Origin: Panorpa germanica
Taxonomy: Eukaryota; Arthropoda; Insecta; Mecoptera; Panorpidae
Length of the DNA stretch: 64,000 bases
Direction: 5' to 3'
NCBI GenBank assembly: GCA_963678705.1
Contig: OY783211.1
Coordinates: 11,670,603 to 11,734,602, forward strand
Below, one piece after another: positions 1 through 11,727 of this stretch (position 1 is its first letter; each line of letters opens with the position of its first letter). The notes under the pieces were generated by a model. That model was given only the letters and a program-made list of their open reading frames with translations. It was not told where the DNA came from and did not search any database. The translations under genes and the position numbers were made by a program.

Positions 1-117
1 CTCAGCAAATATTCTGTAGAGGATAGCTAATAACAATTAGTTATTAACCTCTTGAGTTGCCGTTTTTGGCACGTGAACCTTCATGTGCGCGTAAGAGTAA
101 CTAACTAAATAATATCT

Positions 118-303
118 CAGGCCCGGATTTTAGGGAGGGCAGGCGGGGCTACTGAATTAACCCCGGGCAGTAGAATTAATAAAAAAAAGCAATAAATTTT
201 TGAAAGACTTGACGAAAAAAAATTGTTCCTTTTATTCGGAAATAGTTAGGGGTCTCCGCTCCTTCGTTGCCCCAGAGCCTTCACACCTCTAAATCCGGCA
301 CTG
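118..303. mobile_element. hAT-like MITE with 8-bp target duplication
   Basis: A 186-bp element. Its ends are imperfect inverted repeats starting CAGGCCCGGATTT on the left and, read on the other strand, CAGTGCCGGATTT on the right. It is flanked on both sides by the same 8 bases, TAATATCT (110-117 and 304-311). CAG-starting termini with an 8-bp target duplication are the hallmark of hAT transposons. No transposase is encoded, so it would depend on an autonomous relative elsewhere. The intact duplication suggests a moderately recent insertion. Confidence 0.82.
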
Positions 304-561
304 TAATATCTAATAAAAGATGGTCTTATAACACAACTGAAATGACAGAAAAGAAAAGACGAAAGATAAATGCAGTTATGTTTATTTAAGACGTACATAA
401 GCAATGTTAACTGATGAGGATCTTGCAAAATGTTGCTACTTGTTGCACATTAAGATGGTTATGAAACATCTTAAGAAGACCATTTCAAGGATTATAAATT
501 GTAAGAATACTGTTTTTACGTTTTAAAACTATTAGTAAGGTTATATTTCAATTTTTTTTTT

Positions 562-642
562 TTTCATTTTTTTTTAAATTTATTTATATTAATGTAATAC
601 ATATTAAGTTTATTGTGTGAAAATTTGAAGTCAATTGGAGTA
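562..642. repeat. Dispersed repeat C, copy 1 (inverted relative to copy 2)
   Basis: About 80 bp, including the stretch TTTATTGTGTGAAAATTTGA, recur in opposite orientation at 2930-3007. The repeat has no coding potential. It may be part of an old MITE, but its ends could not be defined. Confidence 0.6.
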
Positions 643-811
643 AAATTGTCGGAGATATAGAGTTTTAAGTCTTCACCTCTCTGTTCTGGTTTAGTCTTTC
701 TTTGAAACTTTTGAACGCGTTTTTCTCGCACATAACTATTTTAGAGTCGGTGTCCTCTCTAGCTCAAAATCTGCTGCAGCAATCTTTTTGAAATTTTAGC
801 TTTACATAAGT

Positions 812-958
812 GCCGAGGTAGCGCTGTCGAGTTTTTTTAATTATAACATATTTTAAAATATCAAAGTTTTTATTTTTTTTTTTCATGAAAAATCGGTATT
901 TTGACTTGTGTAAATAATTAAAAAATCAATAAAGAAAACTCGACAGCGTCATTTCGGT
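812..958. mobile_element. Foldback / MITE-like element
   Basis: Arms at about 812-835 and 934-958 are inverted repeats sharing CGCTGTCGAG on the left and CTCGACAGCG on the right, with related flanking bases. The centre of about 100 bp is AT-rich. This is the structure of a small non-autonomous DNA element. No convincing target duplication was found, so the superfamily is not assigned. Confidence 0.5.
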
Positions 959-2550
959 TTCATTTTGGTTTTTTTGATTTGAAATATTTCAGTGAGTTAT
1001 TTTTTTGTGACGTCTGCGGAGATACGCTGCCATTAACTCATTTCTTGATATTTATTTATGAAAATTTTACAAAGTATTCTTTAAATGTTGTTGTATTATG
1101 TAGTAATTATAGAAATGATTATATATTATCTGTGTCATCAAAAAACATTATTGAAAATATGCCTTTTTTGTATCGATTATTGAGATTATTCCACATCGTA
1201 TTTAAATGTAACTTGATATTTAGAGTAACAAAATGTTTAGTAATTTCCATCTCAATATGAGCAACAAGTAATTGCGTTTTTGATTGATCGACGTTTTTAA
1301 TAAGTGCAAACTAATATTACATACGAGTATATCATAGAAAATGTACGAGTATTTAGATAAAAGTAAATATTAGTAATAATATTGAGAATTGCGATAAAAA
1401 CATCAAATAATGTTATGGCTAAAAATGTTAATATTCAGTTAGTTTCAGATAAAGTAAGATAACAAGCATATTACATGGTATGAAAATAAACGAGAGAAAA
1501 AAAGTTTGTGATAATGCTACTGGCAATTCCGGTAAGTATTCGTGCAGTTCTACCGTGGTCAATGAGCAAAGTCCAAAGAGTGGAACATTAATGAGTAATA
1601 GGTGAAACCATTAGAGGTGTTATCATCACTAACACGAACTAGATGGCCATAATCACACATGATCAAACCTATTTGGTTCGGATGAGGAGCAGTCATGGTC
1701 GACCTACGGAAGATGGTTAAATATTTTTATTTTAATCTATGAATTTTTTCAGTACATGAGGCAACTCTGAAAAATCAAATCACATGTTAAGAGAATGGGT
1801 CAGGAGAAGCACCCTACATATTATTATTTATTTTCTTCTTTTTATTAGGCTTTGAGATATTGAGCCTTCTTCCCTACAAACAATTTTCATCAGAATCCAA
1901 TTTGATGCGAATCGTATCACTCTGAATGGTGATTGGAATCCTATTAGACATTAGTGTGACATTACATGAAGCTTTGGACAGCATGTCTGCACCGGCCGAA
2001 ACGCTGCGTACCCCCTCTGATGCCCTTCTTAATACTTTCCAAACGAGGTTTGCCGAGGTGCAAGTCGTGGTACTACCACTTCTACTCAGATTTCAACATA
2101 ACCAACAAACGACCGTACACGAGTAGAGCACGAGCAATAACGACTTAAATGCATATGCCTTTACATGCGGACAGACATCTTCACATCACAAATTAGTTGC
2201 AGCCATCTTGAATATACAGAATCTTCGTAAATTTTCGGTTAACACGAAACTAATATTCTTGAAATCGTATAAATAAATTACACCCCTTTTATTATTTGTT
2301 TGTGTGGATTATAATACATATACATGGTCTATGTAGTGGTAAGAGATAATATGCCCTTCCGAACACTGTCTAACCGCCATCTCATACGAGATTACTAAGA
2401 TACGACAAAATGTTTGTAGGGTTGCTTCAACGTATCAATGGTCTGGTGTTAATATTATGTTTATCATCAATATATATATGTAGATCCCAATAATTTGACC
2501 ATTAATCAGATGTAATACGAAAAGGAAACCACTTTAATTTCATAAAAGAA
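959..2550. other. Non-coding stretch, no gene recognised
   Basis: AT-rich DNA with short chance open frames. A slightly GC-richer patch at 1926-2150 stays open in two frames on the plus strand, but neither translation has a recognisable domain or splice context. Confidence 0.5.
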
Positions 2551-2554
2551 TTTC

Positions 2555-2812
2555 AACAAATATAATTATTTTGATTTATTTAAGTGTATTTACTCTGTAC
2601 ATTGTCCAAAACAATTGTCTTAAAGAATTCCATTGAAAAATTGTCAAGAAACTAAACAAAAACCATGCACTCATTGTTCTATTCACTGTAGTTTTGTCAT
2701 TCAATCCTAGTTGCCCTTGAACCAGCGGTTCGCACTAAACTGTATTCTTTTTCGTATTCTTTTAACGTGCAAGAAAATTTACAATGAGATTTGAAATTGG
2801 GACATAAGGAGC
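2555..2812 (+). pseudogene. Partial copy of the LRR-gene upstream region
   Basis: This segment is clearly related to the DNA just upstream of the intact LRR gene (3540-3780). Shared pieces include ATTGTCAAGAAACTAAA, TTTTGTCATTCAA and TTGAACCAGCG, in the same order. It carries promoter/5'-leader sequence and then loses similarity before any coding part. It is best read as the remnant of a tandem duplication. Confidence 0.65.
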
Positions 2813-2929
2813 TTAAGTACATATTAGGTGAAATGGTCCATATGTGTGGGGAAGTGTTTCTGGAGCACCAGCACGCTTTTGATTTTACTTTTAATTCTTA
2901 ATGTCGATGTACCAATTTAAGAAAAGTGA

Positions 2930-3007
2930 CTCCAATCGACTTCAAATTTTCACACAATAAACTTACTATGTTGAACATAAATATAAATAAATTTAAAAAT
3001 GAAACTT
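2930..3007. repeat. Dispersed repeat C, copy 2
   Basis: Inverted copy of 562-642. It contains TCAAATTTTCACACAATAAA and is followed by a C-rich run. See copy 1. Confidence 0.6.
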
Positions 3008-3782
3008 CACCTCCCCCCCCTGACTCTTAAATAAAAAGAAATATCTGCTCAAAGCTTTCCTATACCCAACTCAAACAATAAACATTTGAACTAGAAGGTT
3101 CTCTTCTATACGCCATAAGAAATTTTCCTTGAATATTCATAAATCGTAATAACATTTGGTGACTAAATAATAAATGAGGAAAGTTAGGTACAACTAAGTA
3201 CATTGGGGCAATATCTAATTACGAGTATACTGCTAATCATATCTTCATTATTATACGCTGAATTATTTGATAAATACGAATTCCACAATGTTTTTTATTA
3301 ATTAAGAAATATAAATAACTTCAAATGATTATAAATGTACCAATTTCACAGAATTTAAGTTCACTTGGCTCTGACACAATAGATATAACAATTTTGATAT
3401 TTGAATTAGATGAAATATATAAGGCGCATTCGCACAATTTATCATGAAATTAAGTTTCTACTTTAATGCTTATCAATACACCACTGCATAAAACAAGTAC
3501 GCTTCGTTAAGCATCATTCCTTCCAAAGATATATGTACAATATATATTATTTTGAATTATTTAATTGTATTTCCCCGGCATCGTTTTAGAGAATCCTATT
3601 CAACAATTGTCAAGAAACTAAAGAAAACCAGTGCAGGCAATGTTTTATCAACCGGACTTTTGTCATTCAAACCAGTTGCCTTTGAACCAGCGTTTAGAAC
3701 TGAACTGTATCCCGTGTTCTTTACCGTACAACAAAAGTTAGTGAAAGATTTGATATTCTAACATAAAGTAAAAAAACTTGGA

Positions 3783-5009
3783 ATGTCATCCTCACCAGAT
3801 CCGTGCGCAATGGAGTGTGATAGCGTAGACACCTCTTGCTACTTGAAGTTCTTGAACACTTTGTCAGAAACAGACATCTTTAGGCATGAGCGAATTAGCA
3901 CGGAGCACCACGAGGCTTTCAAGTTATACTGGGGAAATAAGCAAGTGATAAACGTTGACAATATCCGTCATGCAGATTCTAATAAGTTATTTAGGACTCT
4001 GCATCGATGCACTAATTTAAAGAAAATATCGATGAGGTGGGTTGAAAGTGAAAATAGAAAAAAAAAAGGCGGATGTAGATATAGATGTATAATTACTCGT
4101 CTATATGAAAAAATTCCAAGGGCTATCGCAACCCATTGCAGAACATTGGAAGTTCTTGATTTAATTGGAAAAGATCTAACCCAAGGAGATTTAGAAGCAT
4201 TGAGTTCTTTAACAACATTAAAGCAGATCGCATTCGTCGTGCCGATATACACCAGGTATCTGGAGACGCTCTTAATCAATAATCCCCAGCTTGAAACTGT
4301 TGATCTTGCTTGCAATGTACAAGATACATTTATTGACAACTTGCCAAGCACTATCAAACACTTACACCTAGCGTCAACAATTGATGCCTCGATTACCAGA
4401 TTATTGCCTAAACTTGAAACAATGCAACTAGAAGAACTGACTTTACCAGATATACTAGTGAAGGGGGAAGACATTCGGAGACTTAGCAAGCAGACCACTT
4501 TAAGAGCCATACATCTGTGGTGTGATGCAAATGACAGTGACTTAGGGCTGTTGTTTTCCAATAATCCACATCTAGTGGAAGTTAGACTTGTAGACGAAGG
4601 TGACAATAATCTTGGACCTTGTTTAAGAAAACTACCAAAGACTCTTATAACGTTGGATCTAATATGGTTTCTGAATGTAAAAGACGAAGACTTAATTTGG
4701 TGTTTCAAAACTTGTAATATTGAAAATTTTTGGTTGCATGGAACAGAAAGTAAACACAATTATTTACCGGAAGTAGTTAAACTAGCAACCAATTTAAAAG
4801 AATTAACGTTAAATTGTAAGAAGTGCACTGTGGAAAATCTTAAATCAATTCTGCAACTACAACAATTAGAGAAACTGGAATTATTTGGGGTGTTACGAAA
4901 ACACAAAGATACAGTGAGAGCAATAGAAGAAAGCATTAAGGTGAAAATGCAAAATACTACGAACCGTGTCGGGGAAGATACTCGGGGAAAGTGTTTTAAA
5001 TGTTTTTAA
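3783..5009 (+). CDS. Divergent F-box/LRR-like protein, intronless
   Basis: A 408-residue protein in one exon. The start at 3783 is the first in-frame ATG after a stop-containing leader. An AATAAA polyadenylation signal lies at 5019-5024, just after the stop. Residues about 110-380 are irregular leucine-rich repeats of the ribonuclease-inhibitor/F-box type (for example LKELTLNCKKC and LEKLELFG). Residues about 20-75 have the spacing of a degenerate F-box: a hydrophobic start, TD, then HERIS, HHEAF and YW. No signal peptide or membrane segment is seen. F-box/LRR proteins are substrate adaptors that bind SKP1 in SCF ubiquitin ligases; that role is inferred here, because the F-box match is weak. 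Partial copies at 2.55, 5.87 and 8.32 kb show that it belongs to a locally duplicating family. It could be an orphan LRR protein without F-box function. Confidence 0.7.
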   Translation: MSSSPDPCAMECDSVDTSCYLKFLNTLSETDIFRHERISTEHHEAFKLYWGNKQVINVDNIRHADSNKLFRTLHRCTNLKKISMRWVESENRKKKGGCRYRCIITRLYEKIPRAIATHCRTLEVLDLIGKDLTQGDLEALSSLTTLKQIAFVVPIYTRYLETLLINNPQLETVDLACNVQDTFIDNLPSTIKHLHLASTIDASITRLLPKLETMQLEELTLPDILVKGEDIRRLSKQTTLRAIHLWCDANDSDLGLLFSNNPHLVEVRLVDEGDNNLGPCLRKLPKTLITLDLIWFLNVKDEDLIWCFKTCNIENFWLHGTESKHNYLPEVVKLATNLKELTLNCKKCTVENLKSILQLQQLEKLELFGVLRKHKDTVRAIEESIKVKMQNTTNRVGEDTRGKCFKCF

Positions 5010-5018
5010 GAAAAAATT

Positions 5019-5024
5019 AATAAA
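5019..5024 (+). terminator. Polyadenylation signal AATAAA of the LRR gene
   Basis: AATAAA lies ten bases after the stop codon. The 3' flank that follows is duplicated after the downstream pseudogene. Confidence 0.6.
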
Positions 5025-5229
5025 GTTTCATTTATTTTCGAAATTTCGATAAAGTTGACATATTGTAATTTAATGACAAATAAAAAAATATTGATAAATA
5101 ACAATGTCCATGGATTAATAATTTTAAAATGTAATTTAATATGTTATAAGCAAAATTATTTTACATCTGTAGAACAAATAAGATAATATTTTACAGTGTA
5201 TAGAAAAAAATATTTACCAAACCCACTCC

Positions 5230-5865
5230 TACTAACTGCAACCTTTTTAAAATTTTCTTTGCTTTGTTATCATATATTTAATTTTCCGTATTTGGAAAAT
5301 GGGTTCGCTATCACTGTAAAGTGCAGTCAGTCGTAGCTTGAAGTCTTTTGTATTGTATACATAATATGTATGTACAACATATATTTCATATACATATTTA
5401 CCTATACCTATGAGTAAACGTGATACATTTAAAATATATTATTTGATGTGTGGGCCTGGGCACATGCCTTTTTGCCCCTGAAGTTCAACCACCATAGTTA
5501 CACCTAATAAATCGCAATATAAATAGAAAATATAAATATAGTAATTGACGTTACTGAGATAATTATAATTATGCGAACGTTTTACTTTATTTGTCTTTAT
5601 TTATATTAATAATTTGCTAATGATTAATGGAATTTACAATAACGAAGAATTCAGCAAGAGAGCAATCTGTGTTTCAAATTCTTTCAAGTTTCAAAATAAA
5701 AATAAGTTTCAATGGTTTTATTAAATATAAATCACTTAGTTTTTAAAAAACTTCACAATGCGTCACGTGTATATCGTGACCTAACTTATGGCACGTGTCT
5801 ATGTACAGGGTGCACCGAAAATGCATTTACAACTTTAAAATCAAGTCAAGATTATTAAGATTAAG
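5230..5865. other. Spacer between LRR gene and its downstream copy
   Basis: AT-rich, with no open frame of note. The spacer separates the two homologous blocks of the tandem duplication. Confidence 0.5.
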
Positions 5866-5867
5866 TA

Positions 5868-6389
5868 GCTTGATTCATATATCTGTGGTGTGATGCAGAT
5901 GACAGTGCCTTAGGACTGTTGTTTTCTAATAATTAACATCTAGAGGAAGTTAGTCTTATAAACGAAAGAGACAATAATCATGGACCTTGTTTAAGAAGTC
6001 TACCAAAGACTCTTAAGAAATTGCATCTAATATTTTTCCAGAATCTAAAAGAGGAAGATTTAGTTTGGTGTTTCAAAATTTGTAATATTGAAAAATTTTG
6101 GTTGCATGGAACAGAAAGTAAACACAATTATTTACCGGAAGTAGTTAAACTAGCAACCAATTTAAAAGAATTAATGTTAGATTGTAAGAACTGCCCAGTG
6201 GAAAATCTTAAATCGATTCAGCAACTAAATCAATTAAGGAAACTGGAATTATATGAGGTGAAACCAGAACAGGAAGATACAGTGAAAGCAATAAAAGAAA
6301 GCTTGAATTTGGAAATGCTATATACTACGAAGCATGTCGGAAAAAATATTCGTCAAATCAATGACGTTATGGCGGTATTACACCTTTGA
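5868..6389 (+). pseudogene. 5'-truncated LRR gene copy with in-frame stop
   Basis: Closely similar to codons from about residue 242 to the end of the intact LRR gene. The first 240 or so codons are missing. An in-frame TAA at 5934-5936 replaces a proline codon of the parent. After that the frame stays open to 6389 but has no ATG near its start, and its last 20 codons differ from the parent. The 3' flank (6400-6600) also matches the parent's 3' flank, including CGATAAA and a long shared TTGACATATTGTAATTTAAT stretch. The copy therefore arose by genomic duplication and not by retroposition. Confidence 0.85.
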
Positions 6390-6665
6390 CAGTAACTGAA
6401 TTATTTTTTTTTTTAAATTTCATTTATTTCCAAAATATCGATAAACTTGACATATTGTAATTTAATGACAAATAAAAGAATATTGATAAATAACAATGTA
6501 TGGATTATTAATTTTAGAATGCTTCTTCTCTTAAATCTATAGAACAAATAAGATAATATTTTACAGTCTTTAGAAAAAAATATTTACCAAACCCACTCCT
6601 ACTTTATATATTACAGATCAGGAATTAACTGCAGCCATTTTTAAAGTTTTCCTTGCTTCCTTATC

Positions 6666-6929
6666 TTAAACGGGTGTCGTTTCCTCACGGTTTGGATGGG
6701 TGAGGTAAACACCGTTTAGATTGTGATCGGGTGGTGTGTTGATATTACACTCCCGTACAGCATTTGTGTTACCAGCTACTACAATTTCGACCAAAGGGAC
6801 ACATTTTAATGATCAATATTGTTTGGGATGTTTTCTCCCAGCTACAAACTTAAATTCCAACTTCGTCGTGCACATGCAGATGTAATGTCTGCACTGGCAT
6901 CGCAACTCTTCAGGAGTGGAGGGAAATTT
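6666..6929 (-). pseudogene. Cys-rich coding-like remnant, unidentified
   Basis: Read on the minus strand, one frame runs from 6929 to a TAA at 6666 with a single internal TGA (6813-6815). The composition is less AT-rich than the surroundings. The translation holds a Cys cluster (RCQCRHYICMC) and later KCVPLVEIVVAG. There is no ATG start and no family is recognised. It could be an exon of a decayed gene or a mobile-element fragment. Confidence 0.3.
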
Positions 6930-8315
6930 AACTAAGATTTACTGTACACAGTGTAGTGTACAACTCGTACTCCTAATTTCCAAAGAACACGAGAAGCGTA
7001 TCCGTGTGAACTACTACAAATGTCTGTGTATTTAATGATTCAGACCTGCAAATAGTGCAGCAAATTATTTAATTATTTTTTTATAATTACGATACGAGTG
7101 TGATAAACTTTTTGTTTTATTTTATATATGTGCTATATCTTTAAATTTAGTAGAAATCAAAGTCCGGCATGTGTGACAGTCATTAAAATCCTTTTCTGTT
7201 TATTTTAAACTCAAAAGCCATGCGGAATCATAAACAAATTATGAAAAATGATTCAATGTCAACATAGTCAGCTTTTAATTAATGTCGTTGTATAGATTTC
7301 AAGATCAAATTTGTTTATATTAACACTTCGCTAATAATTAATATCTGACGTCATTTGCCAGACAAATCTTTAACTATTGTTTATGTTAAGTGATCTTAAT
7401 AAATACATTTAAATTTATTTTATATTCTCTTTTATTTTACGTTACGTTTTCCAAACTTGTGTTTTTGTATTTTTTATATCATTTCATTTATTTAAACCCG
7501 CTACATACAGTTGCGTAATATATATTACCTTTTGGGTAAATTTTTTATATTAATGAAATGTAAGGTTACATAACAAAAGGTATCTTTCGTTAAATGTATG
7601 TGTTCTGACGTTTATAAAGCTTTTTATACACTATCATATAATGCATTTAAGAACCCATTTTATGTATTTTTCTTGTATTACCCCCAACTTTCACCACTCA
7701 TTCCAACCCCAGATCTCAGCTCCATACATCATCATCCTTCCTGCTAATCTATCGAACAACCGTACCCTTTTTTTATATCGCTACCAAAGATCTTCTCCCC
7801 CATCACCGAATTGTAAATTAGTTAATTAACAAAATAATAATAATAATCATCATCATTATGCAGTTTAACGATTAATTGCATATTGGGGATGGGTACTGAA
7901 TCGGAAGTTCCAATAATCCCATTTTGTGCCTATTAATACAGTGCGCAAATGTTCCGTTGTCCCATGTATCAATTTGGGGCGTCGCATAGTGGCAAAGTTA
8001 GAATTTAGCTAAACAAATGACCAAATTTTAATACCAGATATTTTTTCTTCAAAAATCATTAAATATTTGTTTAGTTTAGAAAAACAACCAAGCATTAGTT
8101 GAGTGCAAGTGATTTTATTTCAACAAATTAATTTTTGTTTACAAATTCTAACCTTAAAGAAAGTGAAATAAAGTAGAAAGAATTTTTAATTTAAAATGCA
8201 TGAAATAATGAATTGAATATAAAAAGGTTCGCAATTCGTTCAAACGAATAAACCGAATAAAACGAATAATGAAACGAATAGGTTCGTTATTTTATTTGTA
8301 TCTCTTGCTCTTTAA
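6930..8315. other. Non-coding AT-rich stretch with a short ATA/ATC microsatellite
   Basis: No gene is recognised. A short simple repeat of AAT then ATC units lies at 7832-7858. A short open frame at 7641-7829 has simple composition and no domain. Confidence 0.5.
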
Positions 8316-8660
8316 GGTCCAACAAAACTTAGCGCAAGATTTGGAATTCTGACATAAAGAAGAAAATCTTACCAAGTGATACTTACCTCCATATCGGTCC
8401 GCAATGTCGTTCTTCGATAAGTTAAACTCATATTGCGTGGAAGATGCGTCTTACAGGTTTGAGGAAGTGTTCTCGAAGTGTTTCCTTACGGCTATGGTCA
8501 AATGCACTAATTTAAAGAAACTACAAATAAACCAGAGGGAAGGCATTAATGTTTTTAAAACCTAGTTGGATGCAGAAGCAAGAGGACTAAGATGAAAGTT
8601 AACTAGTTGGATGCAGAGCAGCAGAACCCTGCAGGTGCTGATATTTCCATCGAACGCAAC
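8316..8660 (+). pseudogene. Third, highly diverged LRR gene fragment
   Basis: The DNA around 8320-8405 resembles the leader just before the LRR gene's ATG. An ATG at 8403 opens a frame of about 54 codons ending at a TAG (8562-8564). It includes KCTNLKKLQI, matching RCTNLKKISM of the intact protein. Further on, codons like RTLQVLIF match RTLEVLDL of the parent. A short direct duplication built on AGTTGGATGCAGA lies at 8563-8620. The copy is disrupted and lacks nearly all LRRs. Confidence 0.65.
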
Positions 8661-10610
8661 ATTGTTCTCTTTGCACGACAGCTATCTTAGTTAACTCTGT
8701 AAATGATCTGTGTTTCCACAAATTTCTCCTTACAAAATATTTATTAGTGTAATACTGGTACATTCCATTTGCTGATAAACAATCAATATTTGTTAAGCAA
8801 AGTACAATAAAATGTTGTTTTCAAGCGTTTTGTAATTCTAAATATAGCGTATCATTGACAAGTGTCGATGCAATTGCTTTCTACATGTTAATTAATATTA
8901 TAATTATAATTTGAAGGAGATATAGATAACATTTGGTAAGGTCACCTCAGGAATTTATTTGTGAGTGTATTCGTACTGATTTTTATTTTTGAAAGTTGGT
9001 CAGTGCATGATCGGTCAAGCAAACCAATAAAAGAAACGTTTCTACACAACGATTAAGAAATATCTAGATAGCACTGTCTTAAGATGAGACATTTTAACTT
9101 AATGCAATTCTATTTTGACACATTTTGGCAGACCAAATACAAGTCTGTCTTTTTTAGGAGTCACTTATGTATGAGATTTTTAAGCAAACAAAGAAATCCG
9201 TTCAACAGAAGAAAACCATTACAGAAACAGTAGATTCACAGTGTTCACAAGATGTTGTTTCCAATTTTCCGTCTGTTTCCAACAAAGAATCCAAAATAGG
9301 TTTTCGATAGTTTTATCGAAAAGTCGAAAGATAAATTTATGTTCAATTCTATTCGTGTTGTTAATAGATATGGACGCAATTTGAGTAGCATTGAATTCTT
9401 TCTTCTTCAAAGAAATACAGTTTGGTTTATTAATATTTTTGTATTTTATATAATTTAGAATATAAACTTTAAAATTTTAACTCTTGATGTTAACTCTTAG
9501 AGAATAGAAATTAGAAGTTCTTAGATTAAAAATAGGATTATGTAAGTAAAGTTAGTACCTCCCTGTATTAGTGATAGGTACCACCGAACTAGGTACACTG
9601 GCAGTAATTATATGAACATTGTCTTTACAAGATAATTTTGCCTTAGGGTGAAACATTTCTTCATGGTTATATAGTTAGAAATAGATGACAACAGTGTACT
9701 AAAATGACAATCGATTTGCAACTTTGTACTTGCACTCCATGTTAACGTTAATAACTTATTATAAGTGTGCATTACACTGCGTTGTGTAAGTCGGACTTTT
9801 CTTTTATAATTTGCATATTTCGTATCTAGACGATTATAGATCAATGAATGTACATGAAGTGAAACATGGGGCAACCTTGTAATCAAGGAATTGATATTTA
9901 AACTGGTAGTTACTTGTAAGATGACGTTTGCAAAAGTGTTGGATGGTCTGGGATCGTGGCTATGCTAATTTTCCATACCTCATTAACATTCCATCTCCAT
10001 GCTGCAGATGATTTACTAATTAAAAAAAAAGTTGCTATCATGTTATAAGTACGGGTATTCGAGTTCCCGGCAACAGTGCAGAATGAGTTCGACTTGATAA
10101 ACCTAAGTAAAAATGAGTTCGATTTGATTTTGTTTTATGTTCATTTTATTACAATAATTAAAAGATTAACATTATTAGGTAATTGACACCATTTTAATGA
10201 AAATAGGTACCTCATTTTAACTTCGATATATTTTTCATCAGTGGAAGAATAAATTTACTTAAGTTTTTTATTTAAGTGCATCAACTTTGAAAAGTTATTA
10301 GCACTTAAAACAATATAAACATTTACATTATAATTTACAACTTATAGAAACAATTATGACTACTCAAAATTAACAGAGTAAAGGAACTCGTCCTATGAAA
10401 TTAAATAAACTGTATCAGTAATCCAACCAAAATATAAAACATGTCAACAAATTTGTAAATAAAGGAATGTTTTTTTAATTTTCAATTGAAATCAATTTTA
10501 ATATATGTATATTTGCGTTTTTATTTTTTTAAATATTAAGAAAGTGATGTAGCTATATCAAATTTGAATTTCCCTTTTGCCGCATGTTTTAGATATAGTA
10601 AATGACCTAT
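8661..10610. other. Gene-poor AT-rich DNA
   Basis: Only short chance frames occur (for example 9219-9410 and 9608-9886, minus). None has a domain, coding bias or a splice context that links it to a neighbour. Confidence 0.5.
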
Positions 10611-10611
10611 C

Positions 10612-10825
10612 ACTCACACACTCGTATGCGTCTCTGTCGTATAAAAGAGATGAAAGATCGTCGAATGTGACGTAACGTTGGATTCCTTTAATAATTAAAG
10701 AGACAAAATGACTTTAATTGTTAATTTCTCCTAAAATATAATAAGGAGTTATTAATATATAAAATATCAATCAATATATAGTTTCGTTTCTTAGAAATGA
10801 AGTCCCGGTTGACAAGGTCATTGGT
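10612..10825 (+). mobile_element. MITE family A, copy 1 (truncated)
   Basis: Shares the family core, the near-palindrome CTTTAATAATTAAAGAGACA, followed by ATTGTTAAT-TCTCCTAAAATATAA and GGAGTTATTAA, with the copies near 29.3, 33.5, 43.4 and 63.5 kb. The right terminus is degraded (GTTGACAAGGTCATT against ACACAAGCCCATT). No coding capacity. Confidence 0.7.
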
Positions 10826-11725
10826 AACCATAATTTTAAAAAATGAAATATATTTATTTTTTATAGAAAATTAGATATTAGAAAAGAAATGATTATTTTT
10901 GTGCTGAGCTGTGGTATATTTCCTTGTCACTTTTGTCTACCAGTTCGCCTCTGGTATTAAGTAAAAGTAAGAAACCACGGCTCGTCATAACATTCTGATA
11001 AAAATTACATATTTCCAAGAATAATAACGGATTAAGAAAAATATAAGAGTTCATTTACTTCAATAAAGGTGAGTGAAGATCAAATGATAGATGAAATAAT
11101 CTTCAGGATGGATAATAGATGATATAAACAAAATTTGAGTCACTCAAAAATTTGATTAAAATTATTTTGAAACTAAAATGACCTGTGACCTTGCAACTCT
11201 GGTTATTCGCAATTTATTTAATTTTTTTTATAGGATATTCTAACGACATAGTTCTCAAACGTATTGAGACGTTACAGACCAGTTATATTATTTTAATTGC
11301 GTTTAAGTATTGTTTTCTTTAATTAGTTATCTACTATCCTTATATTATTATTATTATTATATTAATTGTGTTCTTTCGGCTTTAAAATCTACATTCTTAA
11401 TACATTTCATAGAACTTCAACTTGAAATTAAACTTAAACTTTTCTAGACCTTTCTATTTCCAAAAGTATTTTCTGCTTCTTCTTCTGTTGACCTCTCCCT
11501 TCATTTTTCCTAGTCCTCCTTCATTTTCACCGATTCCTCACCTCTTGTCTTCTTTGTCTCCTCTCGACAAACCCTCTATTACATTTTCACTATACTTCTT
11601 CCCTTCTGTCTCCATTTTCACTTCTTCTGCCTTTTGCGTCTATTACTCTGTTTCTTTTGTCCAACCATTTCTTTTTTGTTCAATCCGCAAAATTATATCA
11701 ACTATAATCAGAATCAAAACTAAAT
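10826..11725. other. AT-rich spacer with (TTA)n microsatellite
   Basis: A (TTA)n run lies at about 11343-11362. A pyrimidine-rich open stretch at 11422-11757 gives a Leu/Ser/Phe-rich translation that looks like low complexity, not a gene. Confidence 0.45.
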
Positions 11726-11727
11726 TG

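Noticed and set aside
1926-2148. Two overlapping plus-strand frames
   Set aside because: Neither has a domain, and both frames being open in the same GC-richer patch suggests chance.
3968-4759. 263-codon open frame on the minus strand
   Set aside because: It is the antisense shadow of the LRR gene; it has no domain and the plus-strand product has clear LRRs and partial copies.
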